Source of the DNA: Actinacidiphila cocklensis
Lineage (GTDB): Bacteria; Actinomycetota; Actinomycetes; Streptomycetales; Streptomycetaceae
NCBI RefSeq assembly: GCF_907177275.1
Contig: NZ_CAJSLV010000064.1
Span: 1-64,000 of the forward strand
Direction: 5' to 3'
Length of the DNA: 64,000 nucleotides
This document shows positions 42,601-48,457 of this stretch, in pieces. A program made the translations under genes and the position numbers. The first letter of the stretch is position 1, and each line of letters begins with the position of its first letter. Under the pieces are notes generated by a model. That model was not told where the DNA came from, made no database searches, and worked only from the letters and a program-made list of their open reading frames with translations.

Positions 42601-44843
42601 GAGGGGCTGCCGTCGTCGCCGAGGACGTAGGCGAGCAGGTGGGACGGCTGGCCGGTGCGCGGGTCCTGGACCGGCCGCACGATGACCCGGGCCACGCCCT
42701 CCTGGTCCTCCAGTACCGCCTCGACGGCCCGCAGCGACACCTTGAAGCCGCGCAGTTTGACGACGTCCCCGGTCCTGCCGAGCAGTTCGAGGCCGCCGCC
42801 GGGCAGGAACCTGCCACGGTCGCCGGTGCGGTAGAAGACCTGGCCTGCGAAGGCGGAGCCGGCCAGCGCGGGCGGGCAGGGCACGAAGCGCTCGGCGGTC
42901 TTGGCGGGGTCGTCGAGGTAGCCGGTGGCGACGCCGGGGCCTGCGACGTACAGCTCGCCCACCGACCCGTACGGCACGGGCTCGCCGTCGTCGTCGAGGA
43001 GGGCGGCGGCGCTGCCGTCGAGGACGTGCCCGACCGGTGCGCAGCCGGATGTTCCCGTGGGCGGTGTGCCGGGCGGGCGCGGCAGCAGGTCGGCGAAGGA
43101 GACGTCCAGGCTCTCCCACGTGCTGTAGGCGTTGACGACCCGCACGTGCGGCGGCAGCAGCGCCGCGGCCTTGTCCACGACGCGGGTCGGGACGACCTCG
43201 CCCATCAGGAAGACGATCTCCATGTGGGCGAGGCTGTCGGCCAGTCCGGGTCCTGCGGCCGGGTGGTCCAGGACGCTCTCGAAGAGCGACGGCGGCACCA
43301 CGATGCGGGTGATCCGCTCCTGCCGGAGGGTGCCGACCAGCCGGACCGGGTCGAAGACGTGGTCGTCGGGCACCACGACCGCGGGGCGGCCCTGGAGCAG
43401 CGGCCGCAGGCACTCCCAGGCGAAGAAGACGTTCAGGCCGTCGCGGGAGGTGTCCTGGTACGGGTAGAGCGCGTAGCGGGCGTCGAAGCAGTACAGGCAG
43501 CCCAGGTGGGTGTTGAGCACCGCCTTGGGGGTGCCGGACGTGCCGCTCGTCATGGAGATCAGGGCGATGTCCGACGGTGCGACGTCGGGCAGTTCGGGCG
43601 GGGGCGTCGTGGGGGCCGTGGGGGCCGTCCACCGCTCGGGTGTCAGGACGAGCAGCCGCTCGGGGGTGGTGTGGGTGTCGGGGAGCAGCCCGACGAGGTC
43701 GGGGGTGGTGACGACCGTGGTGACGCCTGCGCCGGCGAGGAAGCCGGCCAGCAGCGAGGGCGGCCAGTTCTTCTCCAGCAGGCAGGCGGGGGTGCCGGCG
43801 GCGAAGCAGGTCAGCAGGGTGATGGCGTACTCGGCGGAGTGCGGCAGCAGCAGGCCGACGACGTCGCCCTTCTCGACGCCGCGGCCGGCCAGTTCCGATG
43901 CCAGGCCCAGGGCGCTGTCGCGCAGCTCGCGGTAGGTCCAGGAGCGGGGGCCTTCGCTGAGTGCCGGCCGGTCGGGGGCGGCGTCGGCCTGTTCACTGAA
44001 TCTGGCCCATAAGCTCCGGGTCGGCGGCGGGTACGGGCTGCCCGCGACGGCGATGGACGGCCCTGAGGCGGTCCGCAGCCGGTCCAACTGCCGGGTGAGG
44101 CCGGTCAGGAGGGCCTGCCGGGAGTCGACGGTGTAGAAGTGGCCGCCGGGGAGCGTCTCCACCGGTACGTCGCCCTCGAAGTGGTCCCGCCAGGCCCGCA
44201 GTTCGCCGGGGGCCACGGTGCGGTCCGTGCTGCCGCCGTAGACGACGCAGGGGACGGGGAGCCGGCCGCCGGCCGGCGGGGCGTACTCCTCGTCGAGCCT
44301 CAGGTCGGCCCGGAGCGGCGGGAGTACGAGGTCGAGCAGTTCTTCGTCCTGCAGCAGTTCGTCGGGGATCAGACCCCATAATCGCACCCGGCCGAGGAAC
44401 TCCTCGTGCGGCAGCCCGTGCGCGGGCCGGTCCGGCGGGAGGTGGGGCGCCCGGTGCGCCGAGACCATCAGCAGGCCAGGACATCGGCCGCGCAGGCCGA
44501 CGAGCCGGCGGCTGACCTCGAAGGCCACCAGGGCGCCGAAGCTGTGGCCGAAGAAGGCGAACGGAGCGCCGTCGTCGAGCCGTTGGACCATCTCGACGAG
44601 GTCGTCCACGAGGTCCGTGAACCGCTCGTGCGGGGCGTCCTTGCGGCGGCGGCCGCGGCCGGGCAGCGCGTAGCTGACGACTTCCACGTCGTCGGGCAGC
44701 CCGGCAGGCCAGTCCTGGAACGCCGTGTGATTTCCGCCGGCGTGCGGAAAGGCGAACAGGCGTAAGGCCACGTCCTCGCGGCGGGCGATGACGACGGGCT
44801 CGACGCCGCCCGTCGGACCGTGGGAGTTCATGGAACGCGGCAA
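36681..44843 (-). CDS. Hybrid NRPS-PKS megasynthase TE-A-T-KS-AT-TE-KR-T
   Basis: 2720 aa. Domains: thioesterase (about 25-257, GHSFG S101, H235); adenylation (270-800, TSGTSGTPK 432-440, YRTGD, K787); carrier (810-880, GGDS S843); KS (900-1340, C1076, H1211 in HATAT, H1257); malonyl-type AT (1485-1840, GHSIGE S1583, HPFH); second thioesterase (1880-2120, GLSFG S1961, H2097); KR (2385-2560, GGTGGIG, LDD B-type mark, Y2522); C-terminal carrier (2650-2720, GLDS S2680). The A4 motif reads VFFAWE, lacking the Asp that binds an alpha-amine, so a non-alpha-amino acid such as DMSP is expected. One malonate extension and reduction would give gonyol. TTG start 44843 is 8 nt after GGAGGG. TTA codons encode L27, L155 and L278. 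Confidence 0.9.
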   Translation of the reverse strand: MPRSMNSHGPTGGVEPVVIARREDVALRLFAFPHAGGNHTAFQDWPAGLPDDVEVVSYALPGRGRRRKDAPHERFTDLVDDLVEMVQRLDDGAPFAFFGHSFGALVAFEVSRRLVGLRGRCPGLLMVSAHRAPHLPPDRPAHGLPHEEFLGRVRLWGLIPDELLQDEELLDLVLPPLRADLRLDEEYAPPAGGRLPVPCVVYGGSTDRTVAPGELRAWRDHFEGDVPVETLPGGHFYTVDSRQALLTGLTRQLDRLRTASGPSIAVAGSPYPPPTRSLWARFSEQADAAPDRPALSEGPRSWTYRELRDSALGLASELAGRGVEKGDVVGLLLPHSAEYAITLLTCFAAGTPACLLEKNWPPSLLAGFLAGAGVTTVVTTPDLVGLLPDTHTTPERLLVLTPERWTAPTAPTTPPPELPDVAPSDIALISMTSGTSGTPKAVLNTHLGCLYCFDARYALYPYQDTSRDGLNVFFAWECLRPLLQGRPAVVVPDDHVFDPVRLVGTLRQERITRIVVPPSLFESVLDHPAAGPGLADSLAHMEIVFLMGEVVPTRVVDKAAALLPPHVRVVNAYSTWESLDVSFADLLPRPPGTPPTGTSGCAPVGHVLDGSAAALLDDDGEPVPYGSVGELYVAGPGVATGYLDDPAKTAERFVPCPPALAGSAFAGQVFYRTGDRGRFLPGGGLELLGRTGDVVKLRGFKVSLRAVEAVLEDQEGVARVIVRPVQDPRTGQPSHLLAYVLGDDGSPSPTLLARSRGKAGRDLPEYARPRHVIGLDALPFTRSDSRKLDLSALPAPSEEPEPEPGAAGPLSTAEQRVADAWTEVLGLRAAGPDDNFFDVGGDSLSAARLSGLLAERYGIALPVVDVFQYATLRELAARCSGAAASPAVRERPRPPRQDGTRIAVVGMAGRFPGAQDIDAFWSNLKDGTDALTTFTAEQLRAKGVPEEVVTHPQWVAAAQLVDDADAFDAEMWGIGQREAVLMDPQHRLFVEVAATALEQSGYARRDNPYRRRTGVFAACGIDGYLIHHLEGGGLTRPLDPAGLFLTEIGNEKDYIATRVAYLLDLGGPAATVTSACSSALVAVAQAAQSLAAGQCDMALAGASSLNFPNFGYRYEEGLVGSVDGRVRPFDEAASGTLFGDAVGAVVLKRLDDALADGDHVWAVLSGYGVSNDGRMKAGYTAPSARAQEQCISDAIAMAGIGSEQISYVECHATATHVGDAIEVKGLSDAFARHRADGAAAPGPGECALGSVKGNIGHANCAAGITGLIKTVLCLHHRELVPTVNFHTVNPKLVDFVDHEGTPFTIQTHHEPWEVSPAQSPRRAGVSSFGIGGTNAHVVLEEPPPPPAPSPSARGGAPVGGVASAAEGALEGRDQPGGASSPSEGGSPVRSGPPAGDGPGEGSPVREEPSAHCALQLVTTSARSESALESTADALQRALEGLSAEETAGAVRAWHLTREAYPLRRAAVLDTATGEWLHRAAGNGARGATVAFVFSGQGSQTAAMARGLYRGRADGGRFRRHFDAAAEALAAHLGTDPAPLVLDADDASVQRPLTTQCGLFAVEYALARTLVDLGVRPVAVAGHSIGEYAAAALSGLLTLDEAAMLVAVRARATEESAPGGMLSVVGDEDRLAGWLAGREDLWTAALNAPGRTVVSGTPDALRAAAAELPAQGFTCRTVPVSHPFHSALMAPVAARLDAAAAHLPARVPDVPTASNLTGTWLDARHQPQTYWGEHVTSTVRWREDVATLLKWSPDVILEIGPGGVLTALTAKCLDAGQDSAPVALAALPHAADPAEDDERSLLSVLGELWCRGVDLDFAALHEGEPAGDPALRLLLPTYVFDRSRYWTKPDASPYVGRTSADGNEERTDGPLVRHVRKPAAHTRLYCFPYAGGDSSAVRSWAHAAPPWLDVVAVEPPGRGGRSGLPVPAGDDEDTAVLAHLAEAIAADAGDPGEAAVAFCGLSFGAALALDLLGGPLAGWAEDGRVAAFCAVGRAPLGPAAADPGAPADTYLMAPDEVRADPRWQQTVLPLLRADLAWDARTERRVTARRRATGRPPLAAPLQVHCGTHDPSFPPAAAPRWAAATSSPLVDVETHPGAHDFMLHERDAILARLLPFLSRLTPRPAHPGTWDGKVHEVRWEPLPAARAVAGDGEAAPGGTGATSGGAGGESAPGEAAGEPAPVASVASHGRSAPGEAAGVARAAGEPAPDGAPQGEPAPGGAAVAVGSPAGTMTPPGVPWGVYDAGTSAGFLQGVLNRADREAVLVCPPPGDGDAEAYCAGFLGVLRSLAEREARGGLTLVLPAAADSGLVAGLTRAFVLEEPGLRVRRVHVDPWPAGGWDGAAVGRLLGRVGGHPGEQDVLLRGGHLLARRLAPAVLPPLPPGTLGAADGGYLVTGGTGGIGRAVTDWLIHHQGVPPERVTVTGRTAPSGLRPGVRFLALDLAAPFDPGALAARTGPLAGVFHLAGALDDGVLRNLDASRLPAVLAPKLALPRLMELAGRAGAAWVTAFSSTSSLLGAAGQANYAAANGWSDAHAHWAHPGAGGPALVAVGWGTWEATGMAAANARAGEAARGGGESPLPAGTALALLGKVVAGLLSGSAPARNLAVCDIDWPASPWAGNPLVASLPAGQPAAAGRPAAERTPAADDATGAGDEADPVRSFLRAYVHRWDESRRLGELGLDSLDFARMRGDFARTFGKDVPLSALARPDQRLGQLYAFLSEC
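40664..40694 (-). repeat. Copy of the intergenic dyad repeat inside the megasynthase KS-AT linker
   Basis: CCGGTGGTCCGGAGCGGACC followed by GGACTGCCCCC matches about 25 of 31 bases of the reverse complement of the 36-bp repeat at 53725-53868, including the GGTCC-n5-GGACC dyad. It encodes part of the linker (residues near 1385-1396, GGSPVRSGPPAG). The element is thus tolerated, in frame, within a coding region. Confidence 0.55.
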
Positions 44844-44994
44844 AGCGGTTTCCCTCCCCCGTCAATACGGTGGAACCCTGGTGACCCGTGACAATACCTG
44901 TGCCATACACGACGGTGCGGGACGTGCAGGAGAACAGAAAGCACCAGGTCCCGAGAAGGGGGACTCTGCTCTGCTTGCGGAAAACTGGCGATTA

Positions 44995-45023
44995 TTTTTA
45001 CAGTGGCCGACACTCGTCGTCAA
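44995..45023 (-). promoter_or_regulatory. Promoter of the megasynthase operon
   Basis: On the minus strand TTGACG (45023-45018) and TAAAAA (45000-44995, within TAAAAAT) are separated by 17 bp, close to the vegetative sigma consensus and unusually AT-rich for this DNA. Transcription would start near 44988, giving a leader of about 145 nt before the TTG at 44843. Confidence 0.65.
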
Positions 45024-45043
45024 GGCCGTCAGGAAGAGCGATT

Positions 45044-45532
45044 TCAGGCCTGGGTGATTGGCTCGATCGTGGGGTTCGCAATGGCGAGGTAGTCCTTGGT
45101 CGACAGTGCGATCGTGCGGTCGAGCCGGCCGGCGTTGAAGAACACCTCGGGGAATTCCAGCAGCTCAGGGTCCATGAACAGGCCCATCCGCTCGTCGAAG
45201 GAGAACGGCGGGATGGTGCCGACCGGGGTGCCCGCCAGCTCCTCGGCGACTTCCGGTGTGGCGAACGAGGCGTATGTGCCGTTGCACAGGGTCTTCATAC
45301 GGTTGAAGTCGACACGGCGATCTCCCGGAAGGACCGCGGCCGCGTACCGCTTCTCCTTCTTTCCGATCTTCACCATGATGACGATGCACTTGGCGGCCTG
45401 TCGCGGATCGTGCCCGCGCAGCCGGCTGACCGCCTCTGTCACGCCTTCCGGCTCGTGCTCGATGATCCGATAACTGGCGCCGTGCTCGTCGAGGAGCGAG
45501 ATCAGCTTGCCGTACACGTCCTCAGAGGCCAT
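45044..45532 (-). CDS. YbaK/EbsC-family aminoacyl-tRNA deacylase
   Basis: 162-aa stand-alone editing domain of the YbaK/ProXp type, which hydrolyses mischarged aminoacyl-tRNAs. It has an N-terminal helix segment, AAKCIVIMVKIGKKEKRYAAAVLPGDRRVDF with the conserved Lys in the AKCIV strand, and the C-terminal GTIPPFSF, FNAGRLDRTIALSTKDYL blocks typical of the family. ATG 45532 is preceded by GGGAG about 13 nt upstream. It lies 200 nt before the megasynthase gene with the operon promoter in between. In a cluster for a non-proteinogenic amino acid it may clear tRNA charged with that amino acid; this is inference. Confidence 0.85.
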   Translation of the reverse strand: MASEDVYGKLISLLDEHGASYRIIEHEPEGVTEAVSRLRGHDPRQAAKCIVIMVKIGKKEKRYAAAVLPGDRRVDFNRMKTLCNGTYASFATPEVAEELAGTPVGTIPPFSFDERMGLFMDPELLEFPEVFFNAGRLDRTIALSTKDYLAIANPTIEPITQA

Positions 45533-45661
45533 CGGTGCCCACTGCTCCCTGACTGAAGAAATACCTGTCCGCCGGGTGAATTGCCCCCGCACAAAAGCCG
45601 ATAGGGAAATCGCGGCGTGCGTTCTTGTCGGGTTGCCGAGCATACCCGATCGGACGGACCG

Positions 45662-46996
45662 TCAGACGGGCGCGGCCGCGGGCCCGCGGGTGGCCTCCGC
45701 CCACCGCACCGCTCGCGGGGTCAGCGCGCCGCAGCCGAGCAGCAGGGCGCCCAGCACCGCCCAGCCCGGCGGCCCGTGGTCGAGGCAGACCGCGGCGAGC
45801 ACCGCGGGCGCCGCGGCGTTCGCGCCACCCACGCCGAGCCCGAAGATCCCGGCGTACTGCCCCTGGAGGTGCGGCCGGGCCAGGCCGAAGGCGAGCTCGA
45901 ACGAGGCGGCGGCCTGCCACAGTTCGCCGAAGGTGTAGACGACGGTCGCGACGAGGAGCACCAGCAGCGCGGACCACCAGGCCAGCCCGGACATGGCGCC
46001 GATCAGCACCGTGGAGACCAGCAGTGCGGCCCCCGCCCACCGCATCCGCAGCGCCGCGGTGCGCGGGTCGGTCACCCCGCGGCTCACCCGGACCTGGAGC
46101 GCGACCACCAGCACCCCGTTGACGAGCATGATCCCGGTGATCGCGGCGCGCGGGGCCGAGGTGTTCTCGACGATCCACAGCGGCAGCGCGAACGTCGGTA
46201 TCGCCAGGTGCAGCGACATCCCGCCGTTGATCAGCGTCACGGCCAGGTAGGCGCGGTCGGTCAGCGCCGCCCACCGGCTGTGGGCCGGGTCCACGGGCAG
46301 CGGCGGTACGTGCGGCAGCCGGGTGAGGATCGCGGCGGCGACCAGGAAGGTCCCGGCGGCGGCCAGGATCAGGCCGACGTAGACAGGCCCCGAGTCGAGC
46401 TGGATGCCGACGGTCCCGATGAGCACGCCCGCCATGATGGCCACGTTGGTGATCGCCCGCTGGTAGGCGAGGTAGGCGGTCGCGTCGGCACCGGCCAGCG
46501 CGCGGATCAGCGGCGCCCGGCTCGCCACGGCCGCCGAGCCGACCGCGGTGGTCAGCAGCGAGACCAGCGCGAGCGCCCAGAAGGAGCGGGCCACCGCGAA
46601 GCCCGCGGTGGCCGCCACTCCGCACATCATCGTGGCCACGTGCACCTCGCGCGGGCCGCGCCGGTCGGCGAGGTGGCCGATGTACGGCCCGAAGACCAGC
46701 CCGAGCACGGCCCCGACGGTCAGGCCGAGCCCGACCCGGACCGCGGACATGCCGACGATCCGGGTCAGGTAGAGCATGGTCGTGCCGGCCAGCATGCCGC
46801 CGCCCACGGTGACCGCGAAGGACGCCCCGGCGAGCAGGCGCTGCGGCCCGGGCTCGGGCAGGGCGCGGCGCACGGCGGCGCGCAGCCTGCCCGGGCGAGG
46901 GCCGGCTAATCGCGGCGGCTCGGGCGACTGCGGCGGCTCCGGCTCCGCCGGCTCCGCAGCCGTCCCGCCGCGGGGCGGGCCGCCGGCACGCTTCAC
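45662..46996 (-). CDS. MFS exporter of the biosynthetic cluster
   Basis: 444-aa major facilitator with about 12 helices after a 60-residue Pro/Glu-rich cytosolic N-terminus. Motif A appears as GHLADRRGPREVH after TM2, and a conserved Arg lies in the TM4 region (YQRAITN). The GTG start at 46996 overlaps the TGA of the ATP-grasp gene (GTGA), showing they are co-translated. L30 is a TTA codon (46907-46909). Probably exports the conjugated end product. Confidence 0.85.
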   Translation of the reverse strand: MKRAGGPPRGGTAAEPAEPEPPQSPEPPRLAGPRPGRLRAAVRRALPEPGPQRLLAGASFAVTVGGGMLAGTTMLYLTRIVGMSAVRVGLGLTVGAVLGLVFGPYIGHLADRRGPREVHVATMMCGVAATAGFAVARSFWALALVSLLTTAVGSAAVASRAPLIRALAGADATAYLAYQRAITNVAIMAGVLIGTVGIQLDSGPVYVGLILAAAGTFLVAAAILTRLPHVPPLPVDPAHSRWAALTDRAYLAVTLINGGMSLHLAIPTFALPLWIVENTSAPRAAITGIMLVNGVLVVALQVRVSRGVTDPRTAALRMRWAGAALLVSTVLIGAMSGLAWWSALLVLLVATVVYTFGELWQAAASFELAFGLARPHLQGQYAGIFGLGVGGANAAAPAVLAAVCLDHGPPGWAVLGALLLGCGALTPRAVRWAEATRGPAAAPV

Positions 46997-48315
46997 CGGC
47001 CCTCGTACAGCCAGTCGCGGTACTCGCGGTCCGGCCAGTTGGCGTTCTGCCAGGCCCACCGCTGGCCGCTGTTGAGGTTCGGCCGGGCGACCACGAGCCG
47101 GTCGTCGATCCAGGTGCGCAGCTCCACCACCCGCTTGTCGAAGTCCTCGACGCTCTGCGTGGACAGCAGGATCGCGCCGAGCATGTCGGCGGAGGCGGAG
47201 AACTTCGTGGACAGCGTGGCGCCCGGCGGCACGTACGTCTGGGCGAAGATCACGTCGGGCTCGGCGATCAGCTCGTCGGGTGTCGGGTAGCTGATCACGG
47301 TGCCCGCGGTGCCGTAGAAGCCGACGCAACCGATGACGTCGGGGGTGACGTTGACCTTCAGGTCGGGGCGGCGGCCGAGCGCGCACAGCAGCGCGGCCTC
47401 GGCGAGGTCGACGTTGAACTTCGCGTGCACCTGCTCCTGGGTGAGCGCTCCGCCGCGCCGGGCGGCGCACTCGCTGAAGACGATCCGGCCGGTGCCCGGT
47501 TCGCGGAACAGCTCCATGTGGAAGACGCTGTCCTGCAGCCCGAGCGCGGCGATGGCCGCGCGCACCACGGGTTCGGCGCTCGCGTACGCCTCCGCATCCT
47601 TGGTGGGGTCCAACCGGCGCAGTGAGATGGGCACTTGGCCGCTCACGGCCTCAAGGCAGGGCTCGGTGTAGGCGCCGAGGCCGAAGAAGATCACCTCGCC
47701 GCCGAAGACGATGCCCTCCGCCATCCACTCGTCGCCCTCGACGAACTCCTCCAGCAGGAAGGTGCGGCTGGTCTCCTTCTGCTCGCGGAAGGCGCGGCTG
47801 GCGTCCTCCAGGTCCTTGCGGGAGGTCACCACGCTGGTGGAGGTGGTGCCGCCGCCGGCGATCGGCTTGAGGACGGCGCGCTCGAAGTCGAAGGGGACGT
47901 CGGCGACGTCGAAGACGTCGGGAACGACGACGGCCCGCGTGACCGGGACGCCGGCGTCTCGGAGGCGGGCCTTCTGGAGGGACTTGTCGCGGAAGTGCAG
48001 GGCGGTGACCGGGTCGATGGTGCGACAGCCGAGGGCGCGCGCCAGGACGGCGGTGGTGACCGCGGCGTACTCCCAGGTGGTCTGCACCGCGTCGAACCTC
48101 AGGTCGCCCAGGCCCTCGCGGTGCAGGGCGCCGAGTATGTCCTCGACGTTGGTGACGTCGTCGACCCGTATCAGCCGCCCCCCGGTCGGCAGCCGCACCC
48201 GGCCCGACTCGTACGCACCGGAGTTGCTGATCACCACCGCGTCCACCTGGTGGCGCTCGCAGGCCCTCAGTACGTAGCTGTCGGCCCCCACTAACAGGAC
48301 GGTCGGCCTACTCAT
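46993..48315 (-). CDS. ATP-grasp amino acid/peptide ligase-like enzyme
   Basis: 440-aa ATP-grasp enzyme. It has an N-terminal Rossmann-like preATP domain (TVLLVGADSYVL), the ATP-binding core with KPIAGGGTTSTSVV (P-loop-like lid) and LLEEFVEGDEWMAEGIV, and metal residues in HMELFREPGTGRIVFSECAARRGG. Such carboxylate-amine ligases join amino acids through acyl phosphates and are frequent in dipeptide antibiotic clusters. ATG 48315 follows GGAGGGGAC. L8 is a TTA codon (48292-48294). First gene of the unit that includes the exporter; a -10 box lies 54 nt upstream. Confidence 0.87.
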   Translation of the reverse strand: MSRPTVLLVGADSYVLRACERHQVDAVVISNSGAYESGRVRLPTGGRLIRVDDVTNVEDILGALHREGLGDLRFDAVQTTWEYAAVTTAVLARALGCRTIDPVTALHFRDKSLQKARLRDAGVPVTRAVVVPDVFDVADVPFDFERAVLKPIAGGGTTSTSVVTSRKDLEDASRAFREQKETSRTFLLEEFVEGDEWMAEGIVFGGEVIFFGLGAYTEPCLEAVSGQVPISLRRLDPTKDAEAYASAEPVVRAAIAALGLQDSVFHMELFREPGTGRIVFSECAARRGGALTQEQVHAKFNVDLAEAALLCALGRRPDLKVNVTPDVIGCVGFYGTAGTVISYPTPDELIAEPDVIFAQTYVPPGATLSTKFSASADMLGAILLSTQSVEDFDKRVVELRTWIDDRLVVARPNLNSGQRWAWQNANWPDREYRDWLYEGR

Positions 48316-48368
48316 GTCCCCTCCAAGCTCTCCGGTCCTCGTGACACTCCGTGTGGTAAAGCCCGCGT

Positions 48369-48374
48369 AGTGTA
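48369..48374 (-). promoter_or_regulatory. -10 box for the ATP-grasp/exporter unit
   Basis: TACACT on the minus strand (48374-48369) matches the TAnnnT actinobacterial -10. The start site would be about 48362, giving a leader of about 47 nt. No good -35 is seen; the upstream DNA is the araA 3' hairpin region. Confidence 0.4.
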
Positions 48375-48404
48375 ACAGGGCGGGGAGGCGCCCCCACAGG
48401 GGCA

Positions 48405-48439
48405 CCAGGGGTCGTTTTTACGCTCCCTGCGGCCCCTGG
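48405..48439 (-). terminator. Candidate terminator after araA
   Basis: CCAGGGG (48405-48411) and CCCCTGG (48433-48439), extendable by two inner pairs, form a stem with a 17-21-nt loop containing five T. It is 19 nt past the araA stop and separates the arabinose operon from the biosynthetic cluster. Moderate quality only. Confidence 0.35.
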
Positions 48440-48457
48440 GAGGCGCCCTGCCGGGGA

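Noticed and set aside
40836..44012. 1058-codon open frame on the plus strand
   Set aside because: Antisense to the megasynthase A and KS domains whose motifs are intact; composition is that of a mirror frame.
36681..44843. Two or more separate genes in place of the 2720-residue frame
   Set aside because: The frame is continuous, domain boundaries are in one frame, and no internal ribosome site with stop codon is seen.
25357..48315. Integrase or tRNA-associated island boundaries
   Set aside because: I looked for integrases, transposases, tRNA ends and flanking direct repeats at both edges and saw none.
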